Of a stretch of DNA of 64,000 bases, positions 50,617 through 63,925 are shown in pieces (within the stretch, counting starts at the first letter, position 1; each line of letters begins with the position of its first letter). A program made the position numbers and the translations under genes. The notes beneath the pieces are model-generated. The model saw nothing but the letters and a program-made list of their open reading frames with translations. It did not search any database and was not told where the DNA came from. Origin of the DNA: Sipunculus nudus (Eukaryota; Annelida; Sipuncula; Golfingiida; Sipunculidae); the NCBI GenBank assembly GCA_026874595.1, contig CM049320.1, positions 9,241,464 through 9,305,463 of the forward strand, written 5' to 3'.

Positions 50617-53114
50617 GCGTCGCACGCGCAAATAGCTGCTATTTGCTACCATAAAAAGTGAAAAGTCTGCCGCCTGAGGTAGTGGATATCAGAGCGCGCT
50701 ACCAGAGGGTACTGATGAATTGCCCGCGCAAATAGCAGGTATTTGCTACCATAAAAAAGTGTCAGGAATTTGCTACCATAAAAAGTGTCAAGACTGCCGC
50801 TACGGGCACTTTCCCGCCTATCTCCAGTAAGTGCGTTTCACAGGTCTCCTAATATATCCGTATATGTGTAACCCTAACCCTTCGGGCATTGAATACTATA
50901 GAGCTAGACACTGGTGACATTTTACAAGATGTCCTTATAGTATATCCGTGAAACGGGTTACCCTAAGCCTTCGGACATGAAATACCTCAGTAAGTGTTTG
51001 TCCCTATTAATATATGATATATCCGGAATACGGGTTACCCTAACCCTTAGGGTATGAAATACTCCAGTCAGTGTTTCTCACTAGTGATATATCCTCCTTC
51101 GAGCATGAAATACTCCTGTAATGTTTGTCACGATTAATATATGCTAAATCCGGGATTCGAGTTAACCTAACACTTCGGACATGAAATATTCCAGTAAGTG
51201 TTTGTCACTAATAATATATGGTATATCCTGGATACGGGTTACCCTAACCTTTCGGACATGAAATACTCCAGTATTTGTTTGTGACTATTAATATGTGTTA
51301 TATCCGGGATACATGTAAACCTAATACTTCGGACATGAAATACTCCAGTAAGTGTTTGTCACTAATAATACGGTATATCCTGAATACGGGTTACCCTGAC
51401 CCTTCGGACATGAAATACTCCAGTAAGTGTTTGTCACTATTAATATGTGCTATATCCGGGAAACGGGTTACCCTAACACTTCGAGCATGAAATAATCCAG
51501 TAAGTGTTTGAGACCCTTCGGGCATGAAATACTCGAATAAGTGTTTTTCAATAATAATATATGCTTTATCCGGGATACGAGTTACCCTTACACTTTGTAC
51601 ATGAAATACTCCAATTAGTGTTTGTCACTATTAACATATGCCATATCTAGGATACGGGTTACCCTAACCCTTTGGGCATGAAATACTCCAGTAATGTTAG
51701 TCACTAATAATTTCTGCTATAACCGGGATACGGGTTACCCTAACCCTTCGGGCATGAAATACTCCAGTAAGTGTTTGCCACTACTAATATATGCTATATC
51801 CGGGATACGAGTTACCCTAACCTTTCGGGTATGAAATACTACAGTAAGTGTTTGTCTCTATTAATATATGCTATATCCGGGATACGGGTTACCCTAACCC
51901 TTCGGGTATGAAATACTCCAGTTTGTGTTTGTCACTATTAATGTATGCTATATCTGAGATACGGGTTACCCTAACCCTTCGGGAATTAAATACTGCAGTA
52001 CGTGTTTGCCATAATTAATATAAGCTATATCCAGGATACGGGTTACCCTAACCCTTCGGGCATGAAATACTCCTGTATGTTTCTGTCACTATTAATATAT
52101 GCTATATCCAGGTTACGGGTTACCCTAACCCTTCGGGCATGAAATACTCCTGTAAGTTTCTGTCACTATTAATGTATGCTATATCTGAGATACGGGTTAC
52201 CCTAACCCTTCGGCTATGAAATACTCCAGTACGTGTTTGTCACTACTAATATAAGCTATATCCGGGATACGAGTTACCCTAACCCTTCGGGTATGAAATA
52301 CTCCAGTATGTGTTTGTCACTATTAATGTATGATATATCTGAGATACGGGTTACCCTAACCCTTCGGGAATGAAATACTCCAGTACGTGTTTGCCATTAA
52401 TAATATAAGCTATATCCAGGATACGGGTTACCCTAACCCTTCGGGCATGAAATACTCCAGTAAGTGTTTTCATTATTAATATATGCTATATCCGGGATAC
52501 TGGTTACCCTTACCCTTCGGGCATGAAATACTGCTGATAGTGTTTGTCACTATTAATATATGCAATATCCGGGATACGGGTTACCGTAACCCTTCGGGCA
52601 TGAAATACTCCAGTAAGTGTTTGTCACTATTAATATACGCTATATCCAGGATTCGTGTTACCCTAAACCTTCGGGTATGAAATACTCCAATAATTGTTTG
52701 TCATTATTAATTTATGCTATATCCAGGATACTTGTTACTCTTACCCTTCCGGCATGAAATACTCCTGTAAGTGTTTGTCATTATCAATATATGCTATAAC
52801 CGGAATTCGGGTTTCCCTAACCCTTCGGCGATGACATAATCCTGTAAGTGTTTGTCACTATTAATATATGCTATATCCAGGATACGGGTTACCCTAACCC
52901 ATCGGGCATGAAATACTCCAGGAAATGTTTGTCACTATTAATATATGCTATATCCAGGATACGGGTTACCCTAACCCGTCGGGCATGAAATACTCCAGTA
53001 AGTGTTTGTCACTATTAATATAGGATATATCAGGGATACGGGTTACCCTAACCCTTCGGGAATGAAATAACCCTGTACGTGTTTGTCACTATTAATGTAT
53101 GCTATATCTGAGAT
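50617..53114. repeat. 2,498-bp unit spanning the array 1/array 2 border, copy 1
   Basis: The unit starts in the last degenerate monomers of array 1, crosses the border (about 50,822) and ends inside a 77-bp monomer of array 2. The next copy follows at once at 53,115. Only two or three substitutions were noticed between the copies (for example near 51,922 and 52,173). Confidence 0.93.
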
Positions 53115-55612
53115 GCGTCGCACGCGCAAATAGCTGCTATTTGCTACCATAAAAAGTGAAAAGTCTGCCGCCTGAGGTAGTGGATATCAGAGCGCGCTAC
53201 CAGAGGGTACTGATGAATTGCCCGCGCAAATAGCAGGTATTTGCTACCATAAAAAAGTGTCAGGAATTTGCTACCATAAAAAGTGTCAAGACTGCCGCTA
53301 CGGGCACTTTCCCGCCTATCTCCAGTAAGTGCGTTTCACAGGTCTCCTAATATATCCGTATATGTGTAACCCTAACCCTTCGGGCATTGAATACTATAGA
53401 GCTAGACACTGGTGACATTTTACAAGATGTCCTTATAGTATATCCGTGAAACGGGTTACCCTAAGCCTTCGGACATGAAATACCTCAGTAAGTGTTTGTC
53501 CCTATTAATATATGATATATCCGGAATACGGGTTACCCTAACCCTTAGGGTATGAAATACTCCAGTCAGTGTTTCTCACTAGTGATATATCCTCCTTCGA
53601 GCATGAAATACTCCTGTAATGTTTGTCACGATTAATATATGCTAAATCCGGGATTCGAGTTAACCTAACACTTCGGACATGAAATATTCCAGTAAGTGTT
53701 TGTCACTAATAATATATGGTATATCCTGGATACGGGTTACCCTAACCTTTCGGACATGAAATACTCCAGTATTTGTTTGTGACTATTAATATGTGTTATA
53801 TCCGGGATACATGTAAACCTAATACTTCGGACATGAAATACTCCAGTAAGTGTTTGTCACTAATAATACGGTATATCCTGAATACGGGTTACCCTGACCC
53901 TTCGGACATGAAATACTCCAGTAAGTGTTTGTCACTATTAATATGTGCTATATCCGGGAAACGGGTTACCCTAACACTTCGAGCATGAAATAATCCAGTA
54001 AGTGTTTGAGACCCTTCGGGCATGAAATACTCGAATAAGTGTTTTTCAATAATAATATATGCTTTATCCGGGATACGAGTTACCCTTACACTTTGTACAT
54101 GAAATACTCCAATTAGTGTTTGTCACTATTAACATATGCCATATCTAGGATACGGGTTACCCTAACCCTTTGGGCATGAAATACTCCAGTAATGTTAGTC
54201 ACTAATAATTTCTGCTATAACCGGGATACGGGTTACCCTAACCCTTCGGGCATGAAATACTCCAGTAAGTGTTTGCCACTACTAATATATGCTATATCCG
54301 GGATACGAGTTACCCTAACCTTTCGGGTATGAAATACTACAGTAAGTGTTTGTCTCTATTAATATATGCTATATCCGGGATACGGGTTACCCTAACCCTT
54401 CGGGTATGAAATACTCCAGTATGTGTTTGTCACTATTAATGTATGCTATATCTGAGATACGGGTTACCCTAACCCTTCGGGAATTAAATACTGCAGTACG
54501 TGTTTGCCATAATTAATATAAGCTATATCCAGGATACGGGTTACCCTAACCCTTCGGGCATGAAATACTCCTGTATGTTTCTGTCACTATTAATATATGC
54601 TATATCCAGGTTACGGGTTACCCTAACCCTTCGGGCATGAAATACTCCTGTAAGTTTCTGTCACTATTAATATATGCTATATCTGAGATACGGGTTACCC
54701 TAACCCTTCGGCTATGAAATACTCCAGTACGTGTTTGTCACTACTAATATAAGCTATATCCGGGATACGAGTTACCCTAACCCTTCGGGTATGAAATACT
54801 CCAGTATGTGTTTGTCACTATTAATGTATGATATATCTGAGATACGGGTTACCCTAACCCTTCGGGAATGAAATACTCCAGTACGTGTTTGCCATTAATA
54901 ATATAAGCTATATCCAGGATACGGGTTACCCTAACCCTTCGGGCATGAAATACTCCAGTAAGTGTTTTCATTATTAATATATGCTATATCCGGGATACTG
55001 GTTACCCTTACCCTTCGGGCATGAAATACTGCTGATAGTGTTTGTCACTATTAATATATGCAATATCCGGGATACGGGTTACCGTAACCCTTCGGGCATG
55101 AAATACTCCAGTAAGTGTTTGTCACTATTAATATACGCTATATCCAGGATTCGTGTTACCCTAAACCTTCGGGTATGAAATACTCCAATAATTGTTTGTC
55201 ATTATTAATTTATGCTATATCCAGGATACTTGTTACTCTTACCCTTCCGGCATGAAATACTCCTGTAAGTGTTTGTCATTATCAATATATGCTATAACCG
55301 GAATTCGGGTTTCCCTAACCCTTCGGCGATGACATAATCCTGTAAGTGTTTGTCACTATTAATATATGCTATATCCAGGATACGGGTTACCCTAACCCAT
55401 CGGGCATGAAATACTCCAGGAAATGTTTGTCACTATTAATATATGCTATATCCAGGATACGGGTTACCCTAACCCGTCGGGCATGAAATACTCCAGTAAG
55501 TGTTTGTCACTATTAATATAGGATATATCAGGGATACGGGTTACCCTAACCCTTCGGGAATGAAATAACCCTGTACGTGTTTGTCACTATTAATGTATGC
55601 TATATCTGAGAT
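53115..55612. repeat. 2,498-bp border-spanning unit, copy 2
   Basis: 53,115-53,320 is an island of array 1 tail within array 2, identical to 50,617-50,822. The rest repeats the first 2.3 kb of array 2. The junction reads 'ctgagAT' then 'gcgtcgcacgcg', while the parental texts are 'ctgagATacggg' and 'cctcATgcgtcg', so only 'AT' is shared. Confidence 0.93.
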
Positions 55613-56517
55613 ACGGGTTACCCTAACCCTTCGGCTATGAAATACTCCAGTACGTGTTTGTCACTACTAATATAAGCTATATCCGGGATACGAGTTACCC
55701 TAACCCTTCGGGTATGAAATACTCCAGTATGTGTTTGTCACTATTAATGTATGATATATCTGAGATACGGGTTACCCTAACCCTTCGGGAATGAAATACT
55801 CCAGTACGTGTTTGCCATTAATAATATAAGCTATATCCAGGATACGGGTTACCCTAACCCTTCGGGCATGAAATACTCCAGTAAGTGTTTTCATTATTAA
55901 TATATGCTATATCCGGGATACTGGTTACCCTTACCCTTCGGGCATGAAATACTGCTGATAGTGTTTGTCACTATTAATATATGCAATATCCGGGATACGG
56001 GTTACCGTAACCCTTCGGGCATGAAATACTCCAGTAAGTGTTTGTCACTATTAATATACGCTATATCCAGGATTCGTGTTACCCTAAACCTTCGGGTATG
56101 AAATACTCCAATAATTGTTTGTCATTATTAATTTATGCTATATCCAGGATACTTGTTACTCTTACCCTTCCGGCATGAAATACTCCTGTAAGTGTTTGTC
56201 ATTATCAATATATGCTATAACCGGAATTCGGGTTTCCCTAACCCTTCGGCGATGACATAATCCTGTAAGTGTTTGTCACTATTAATATATGCTATATCCA
56301 GGATACGGGTTACCCTAACCCATCGGGCATGAAATACTCCAGGAAATGTTTGTCACTATTAATATATGCTATATCCAGGATACGGGTTACCCTAACCCGT
56401 CGGGCATGAAATACTCCAGTAAGTGTTTGTCACTATTAATATAGGATATATCAGGGATACGGGTTACCCTAACCCTTCGGGAATGAAATAACCCTGTACG
56501 TGTTTGTCACTATTAAT
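54688..56517. repeat. 923-bp (12-monomer) tandem duplication in array 2
   Basis: The stretch from 54,688 recurs at 55,611 with offset 923 bp (12 x 77 less one) and stays nearly identical to about 56,517. The equivalent stretch also exists in the first border-spanning copy at about 52,190. Other in-phase offsets in the array are 2,615, 1,615 and 1,460 bp (34, 21 and 19 monomers). Confidence 0.88.
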
Positions 56518-59500
56518 ATATGCTTTATCCAGGTTACGGGTTACCCTAACCCTTCGGGTATGAAATACTCCAGTTAGTGTTTGGCACTACTAATATATGC
56601 TATATCCGGGATACTAATTACCCTAACTTTTCGTGTATGAAATACTCCAGTTAGTGTTTGTCTCTATTAATATATGCTATATCCGGGATACGGGTTACCG
56701 TAACCCTTCGGGCATGAAATACTCCAGTAAGTGTTTGGCACTACTAATATATGCTATATCCGGGATACTAATTACCCTAACTTTTCGTGTATGAAATACT
56801 CCAGTAAGTTTCTGTCATTATTAATTTCTGCTATATCCGTTATACGGGTTACCCTAACCCTTCGGGCATGAAATACTGCAGTGAGTGTTTCTCACTATTA
56901 ATATATGCTATATCCGGGATACGGGTTACCCTAACCCTTCGGGTATGTAATACCCCGGTAAGTGTTTGTCACTATTAATGTATGCTATATCTGAGATACG
57001 GGTTACCCTAACCCTTCGGGCATGAAATAATCCAGTATGTGTTTCCCACTAATAATATATGCTATATCCGAATAGGGGTTACCCTACCCCTTCGGGCATG
57101 AAATATTCCTGTAAGTGTTTGTCACTATTAATAAATGCTATTTCCGGGAAACGGGTTACCCTACCCCTTCGGGCATGAAATATTCCTGTAAGTGTTTGTC
57201 ACTATTAATAAATGCTATTTCCGGGATACGGGTTACCGTAACCCTTCGGGCATGAAATACTCCAGTAAGTGTTTGTCACTATTAATATATGTTATATCCA
57301 GAATACGGGTTACCGTAACTCTTCGGGCATGAAATACTCCTGTAAGTTTCTGTCACTATTAATTTCTGCTATAGCCGGGATACGGGTTACCCTAACCCTT
57401 CGGGCATGAAATACTCCAGTTAGTGTTTGTCACTACTAATATATGCTATATCCGGGATACTAGTTACCCTAACCCTTCGGGTATGAAATACTCCAGTTAG
57501 TGTTTGTCTCTATTAATATATGCTATATCCGGGATACGGGTTACCCTAACCCTTCGGGCATGAAATACTCCAGTAAGTGTTTGTCACTATTAATATACGC
57601 TATATCCAGGATTCGGGTTACCCTAAACCTTCGGGCATGAAATACTCCAATAATTGTTTGTCATTATTAATTTATGCTATATCCAGGATACTTGTTACCC
57701 TTAACCTTCCGGCATGAAATACTCCTGTAAGTGTTTGTCATTATCAATATATGCTATAACCGGAATTCGGGTTTCCCTAACCCTTCGGGCATGAAATACT
57801 CCAGTTAGTGTTTTCATTATTAATATATGCTATATCCGGGATACTGGTTACCCTTACCCTTCGGGCATGAAATACTGCTGATAGTGTTTGTCACTTTTAA
57901 TATATGCTATATCCAGGATACGGGTTACCCTAACCCTTAGGGCATGAACTACTCCAGGAAATGTTTGTCACTATTAATATATGATATATCAGGGATACGG
58001 GTTACCCTAACCCATCGGGAATGAAATACCCCTGTACGTGTTAGTCACTATTAATATATGCTATATCCAGGTTACGGGTTACCCTAACCCTTCGGGCATG
58101 AAATACTCCTGTATGTTTCTGTCACTATTAATATATGCTATATCCAGGTTACGGGTTACCCTAACCCTTCGGGCATGAAATACTCCTGTAAGTTTCTGTC
58201 ACTATTAATTTCTGCTATATCCGGGATAGGGGTTACCCTAACCCTTCGGCTATGAAATACTCCAGTACGTGTTTGTCACTACTAATATAAGCTATATCTG
58301 GGATACGAGTTACCCTAACCCTTCGGGTATGAAATACTCCAGTATGTGTTTGTCACTATTAATGTATGCTATATCTGAGATACGGGTTACCCTAACCCTT
58401 CGGGAATGAAATACTCCAGTACGTGTTTGCCATTAATAATATAAGCTATATCCAGGATACGGATTACCCTAACCCTTCGGGCATGAAATACTCCAGTAAG
58501 TGTTTTCATTATTAATATATGCTATATCCGGGATACTGGTTACCCTTACCCTTCGGGCATCAAATACTGCTGATAGTGTTTGTCACTATTAATATATGCA
58601 ATATCCGGGATACGGGTTACCGTAACCCTTCGGGCATGAAATACTCCAGTAAGTGTTTGACACTATTAATATACGCTATATCCAGGATTCGGGTTACCCT
58701 AAACCTTCGGGTATGAAATACTCCAATAATTGTTTGTCATTATTAATTTATGCTATATCCAGGATACTTGTTACTCTTACCCTTCCGGCATGAAATACTC
58801 CTGTAAGTGTTTGTCTATATCAATATATGCTATAACCGGAATTCGGGTTTCCCTAACCCTTCGGGCATGACATAATCCTGTAAGTGTTTGTCACTATTAA
58901 TATATGCTATATCCAGGATACGGGTTACCCTAACCCATCGGGCATGAAATACTCCAGGAAATGTTTGTCACTATTAATATATGCTATATCCAGGATACGG
59001 GTTACCCTAACCCGTCGGGCATGAAATACTCCAGTAAGTGTTTGTCACTATTAATATAGGATATATCAGGGATACGGGTTACCCTAACCCTTCGGGAATG
59101 AAATACTCCAGTAAGTTTCTGTCACTATTAATTTCTGCTATATCCGTTATACGGGTTACCCTAACCCTTCGGGCATGAAATACTGCAGTGAGTGTTTCTC
59201 ACTATTAATATATGCTATATCCGGGATACGGGTTACCCTAACCCTTCGGGTATGTAATACCCCGGTAAGTGTTTGTCACTATTAATGTATGCTATATCTG
59301 AGATACGGGTTACCCTAACCCTTCGGGCATGAAATAATCCAGTATGTGTTTCCCACTAATAATATATGCTATATCCGAATAGGGGTTACCCTACCCCTTC
59401 GGGCATGAAATATTCCTGTAAGTGTTTGTCACTATTAATAAATGCTATTTCCGGGAAACGGGTTACCCTACCTCTTCGGGCATGAAATATTCCTGTAAGT

Positions 59501-62500
59501 GTTTGTCACTATTAATAAATGCTATTTCCGGGATACGGGTTACCGTAACCCTTCGGGCATGAAATACTCCAGTAAGTGTTTGTCACTACTAATATATGCT
59601 ATATCCGGGATACTAGTTACCCTAACCCTTCGGGTATGAAATACTCCAGTTAGTGTTTGTCTCTATTAATTTATGCTATATCCGGGATACGGGTTACCCT
59701 AACCCTTCGGGAATGAAATACCCCTGTACGTGTTAGTCACTATTAATATATGCTATATCCAGGTTACGGGTTACCCTAACCCTTCGGGCATGAAATACTC
59801 CTGTAAGTTTCTGTCACTATTAATTTCTGCTATATCCGGGATACGGGTTACCCTAACCCTTCGGGTATGAAATACTCCGGTACGTGTTTGTCACTACTAA
59901 TATAAGCTATATCCGGGATACGAGTTACCCTAACCCTTCGGGTATGAAATACTCCAGTACGTGTTTGTCACTATTAATGTATGCTATATCTGAGATACGG
60001 GTTACCCTAACCCTTCGGGAATGAAATACTCCAGTACGTGTTTGCCATTAATAATATAAGCTATATCCAGGATACGGGTTACCCTAACCCTTCGGGCATG
60101 AAATACTCCAGTAAGTGTTTTCATTATTAATATATGCTATATCCGGGATACTGGTTACCTTTACCCTTCGGGCATGAAATACTGCTGATAGTGTTTGTCA
60201 CTATTCATATATGCAATATCCGGGATATGGGTTACCGTAACCCTTCGGGCATGAAATACTCCAGTAAGTGTTTGTCACTATTAATATACGCTATATCCAG
60301 GATTCGGGTTACCCTAAACCTTCGGGATGAAATACTCCAATAATTGTTTGTCATTATTAATTTATGCTATATCCAGGATACTTGTTACCCTTAACCTTCC
60401 GGCATGAAATACTCCTGTAAGTGTTTGTCATTATCAGTATATGCTATAACCGGAAATCGGGTTTCCCTAACCCTTCGGGCATGAAATACTCCAGTAAGTT
60501 TTTTCATTATTAATATATGCTATATCCGGGATACTGGTTACCCTTACCCTTCGGGCATGAAATACTGCTGATACTGTTTGTCACTTTTAATATATGCTAT
60601 ATCCAGGATACGGGTTACCCTAACCCTTAGGGCATGAAATACTCCAGGAAATGTTTGTCACTATTAATATATGATATATCAGGGAGACAGGTTACCCTAA
60701 CCCATCGGGAATGAAATACCCCTGTACGTGTTAGTCACTATTAATATATGCTATATCCAGGTTACGGGTTACCCTAACCCTTCGGGCATGAAATACTCCT
60801 GTATGTTTCTGTCACTATTAATTTCTGCTATATCCGGGATACGGGTTACCCTAACCCTTCGGGCATGAAATACTCCAGTTAGTGTTTGTCACTACTAATA
60901 TATGCTATATCCGGGATACTAGTTACCCTAACCCATCGGGTATGAAATACTCCAGTACGTGTTTGTCACTACTAATATAAGCTATATCCGGGATACGAGT
61001 TACCCTAACCCTTCGGGTATGAAATACTCGAGTATGGGTTTGTCACTATTAATGTATGCTATATCTGAGATACGGGTTACCCTAACCCTTCGGGAATTAA
61101 ATACTGCAGTACGTGTTTGCCATAATTAATATAAGCTATATCCAGGATACGGGTGACCCTAACCCTTCGGGCATGAAATACTCCTGTATGTTTCTGTCAC
61201 TATTAATATATGCTATATCCAGGTTACGGGTTACCCTAACCCTTCGGGCATGAAATACTCCTGTAAGTTTCTGTCACTATTAATTTCTGCTATATCCGGG
61301 ATACGGGTTACCCTAACCCTTCGGCTATGAAATACTCCAGTACGTGTTTGTCACTACTAATATAAGCTATATCCGGGATACGAGTTACCCTAACCCTTCG
61401 GGTATGAAATACTCCAGTATGTGTTTGTCACTATTAATGTATGCTATATCTGAGATACGGGTTACCCTAACCCTTCGGGAATGAAATACTCCAGTACGTG
61501 TTTGCCATTAATAATATAAGCTATATCCAGGATACGGATTACCCTAACCCTTCCGGAATGAAATACTCCAGTAAGTGTTTTCATTATTAATATATGCTAT
61601 ATCCGGGATACTGGTTACCCTTACCCTTCGGGCATGAAATACTGCTGATAGTGTTTGTCACTATTAATATATGCAATATCCGGGATACGGGTTACCGTAA
61701 CCCTTCGGGCATGAAATACTCCAGTAAGTGTTTGTCATTATTAATTTATGCTATATCCAGGATACTTGTTACTCTTACCCTTCGGGCATGAAATACTGCT
61801 GATACTGTTTGTCACTATTAATATATGCTAAATCCAGGATACGGGTTACCCTAACCCGTCGGGCATGAAATACTACAGTAAGTGTTTGTCACTATTAATA
61901 TATGATATATCAGGGATACGGGTTACTCTAACCTTTCGGGAATGAAATAACCCTGTCCGTGTTTGTCACTATTAATATATGCTATATCCAGGTTACGGGT
62001 TACCCTAACCCTTCGGGTATGAAATACTCCAGTTAGTGTTTGTCACTACTAATATATGCTATATCCGGGATACTAATTACCCTAACTTTTCGTGTATGAA
62101 ATACTCCAGTTAGTGTTTGTCTCTATTAATATATGCTATATCCGGGATACGGGTTACCCTAACCCTTCGGGTATGAAATACTCCAGTACGTGTTTGTCAC
62201 TATTAATATATGCTATATCCAGGTTACGGGTTACCCTAACCCTTCGGGCATGAAATACTCCAGTAAGTTTCTGTCACTATTAATTTCTGCTATATCCGTT
62301 ATACGGGTTACCCTAACTCTTCGGGCATGAAATACTGCAGTGAGTGTTTGTCACTATTAATATATGCTATATCCGGGATACGGGTTACCCTAACCCTTCG
62401 GGTATGTAATACCCCGGTAAGTGTTTGTCACTATTAATGTATGCTATATCCAGAATACGGGTTACCGTAACTCTTCGGGCATGAAATACTCTAATAATTG

Positions 62501-63925
62501 TTTGTCATTATTAATATGTGCTATATCTGGGATACCGGCTATCCTAACCCTTCGGGCGTGAAATACTCCAGTGGGTGTTTGTCACTATTAATATAAGCTA
62601 TATCCGGGACACGGGTTACCCTAACCATTCGGGCATGAAAAACTCAAGTGTTTGTCACTTATAATATATGCCATATCTGGAGAACGGGTTACCCTAATCC
62701 TTCGGGCATGACATACCCCTTTAAGTGTTTGATACTATTAATATATGTTATATCCGGGAAACGGGCTACCCTAACCCTTCGGGTATGAAATACTCCAATA
62801 AGTGTTATCACTATTAATGTATGCCATATCTAAATACGGGTTACCCTAACCCTTCGGGCATAAAATACCCCCGTAAGTGTTTGCCACTATTAATATATGC
62901 TATATCCGGGAAACGGGTTAGCCTAACCCTTCGGGTATGTCAATTCCAGTAAGTGTATGTCACTATTATTGTTTGCGAGATCTCAGATACGGGTTACCCT
63001 AACCCTTCGGGCATGAAATACTCCAGTAAGTGTTTGTTACTATTAATATAAGCTATATCCGGGTAACGGGTTACCCTAATCCTTCGGGCATGACATACCC
63101 CTTTAAGTGTTTGTAACTATTAATATATGCTATATACGGGAAACGGGTTACCCTAATCCTTCGAGCATGATATACTCCAGTAAGTGTTTGTCACTTATAA
63201 TATATGTTATACCCGGAATACGGGATAACCCTAACCCTTCGGGCCTGACACACCCCTTTAAGTGTTTGTCACTATATATATATGGTATATCCAGGATACG
63301 GGTTAAGTTTACCCTCCGGGAATGAAATATTCCAGTAAGTGTTTGTCCCTATTAATAAATGCTATATCCGGGATACGGGTTACCCTAACCCTTCAGGCAT
63401 GACATACTCCTATAAGTGTTTATCGCTATTAATATATGCTATATCTAGGATACATGTTACCCTAACCCTTCGGGCATGAAATACTCCAGTGAGTGTTTGT
63501 CACTATTAATATATGCTATATCCGGGATACGGGTTACCCTAACCCTTCGGGCATGAAAAACTCCTGTAAGTGTTTGTCACTATTCATATATGCTATATCC
63601 AGGATAAGGGTTACCCTAACACTTCGGGCATAAAATACCCCCGTAAGTGTTTGTCACTATTGATATATGCTATATCCGGGAAACGGGTTACCCTAAACCT
63701 TCGGGTATGAAATACTCCAGTAAGTGTATGTCACTTTTAATATATGCTATATCCAGAATACGGTTTACCAAACACCTTCGGTATGAAATACTCCAGTAAG
63801 TGTTTGTCATTATTAATATATGCTATATCTAGGATACGGGTTACCCTAACCCTTTGGGCTGAAATACTCCAGTAGGTGTTTGTCACTATTAATATATGCT
63901 ACATTCAGGCTACAGGATACCTTAA

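Larger units (their letters stand above)
36183..50821. repeat. satellite array 1 (hairpin plus CCGCCAGGGGGAG monomers)
   Basis: Some 14.6 kb are made of one monomer family, roughly 110-120 units. Each unit has a box, CCGCCAGGGGGAG, then a variable middle, the palindromic GGGGCCCC or a variant, the phrase atgaatcgcacgcg (or atgagtcgcaagcg), and the hairpin GCAAATAG-CAG-CTATTTGC followed by TACC. Long monomers (about 138-140 bp) add a second hairpin, CCTAAA-aaa-TTTAGG, a G-run and GGTAGC, which is complementary to the earlier GCTACC. Short monomers lack this part and alternate as a 100 + 107 bp dimer. Edge monomers are the most degenerate, as is usual in satellites. Long open frames inside are consequences of the periodicity. 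Confidence 0.97.
50822..63925. repeat. satellite array 2 (77-bp monomers with telomere-type core)
   Basis: About 13.1 kb, interrupted only by the duplicated border piece, consist of some 165-170 copies of a 77-bp monomer. The order within a monomer is GGGTTACCCTAACCC, TTCGGGCATGAAATACTCCA, GTAAGTGTTTGTCACTATTA, ATATATGCTATATCCGGGATA, C. The first 24 or so bases are the best conserved. GGGTTA and TAACCC can pair across a CCC loop, and CCC-TTC-GGG forms a second small stem. CCCTAA is the complement of the TTAGGG telomere unit. Larger in-phase duplications are present. Right-end monomers (62,500-63,925) are more diverged. Confidence 0.97.

Noticed and set aside
50700..50730. Hammerhead-like ctgatga in a degenerate array 1 monomer
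   Set aside because: It is present only in the edge monomer and its duplicate, with no GAAA and no pairing stems.
36183..50821. CRISPR-like array (regularly spaced palindromic repeats)
   Set aside because: The text between hairpins is conserved from unit to unit rather than being unique spacers, there are no cas genes, and the window is eukaryotic. It is a satellite.
51275..63325. Series of 60-72-codon frames in array 2
   Set aside because: They recur at satellite periods with identical text, so they are readings through 77-bp monomers.
50822..63925. True telomere or chromosome end
   Set aside because: There is only one telomere-type motif per 77 bp and it is inverted on itself. No run of TTAGGG exists, and unique sequence follows after 63,925.
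50822..63925. CENP-B box in array 2 (TTCGGGCATGAAAT looked similar)
   Set aside because: The required A and CGGG positions of nTTCGnnnnAnnCGGGn are not met on either strand.
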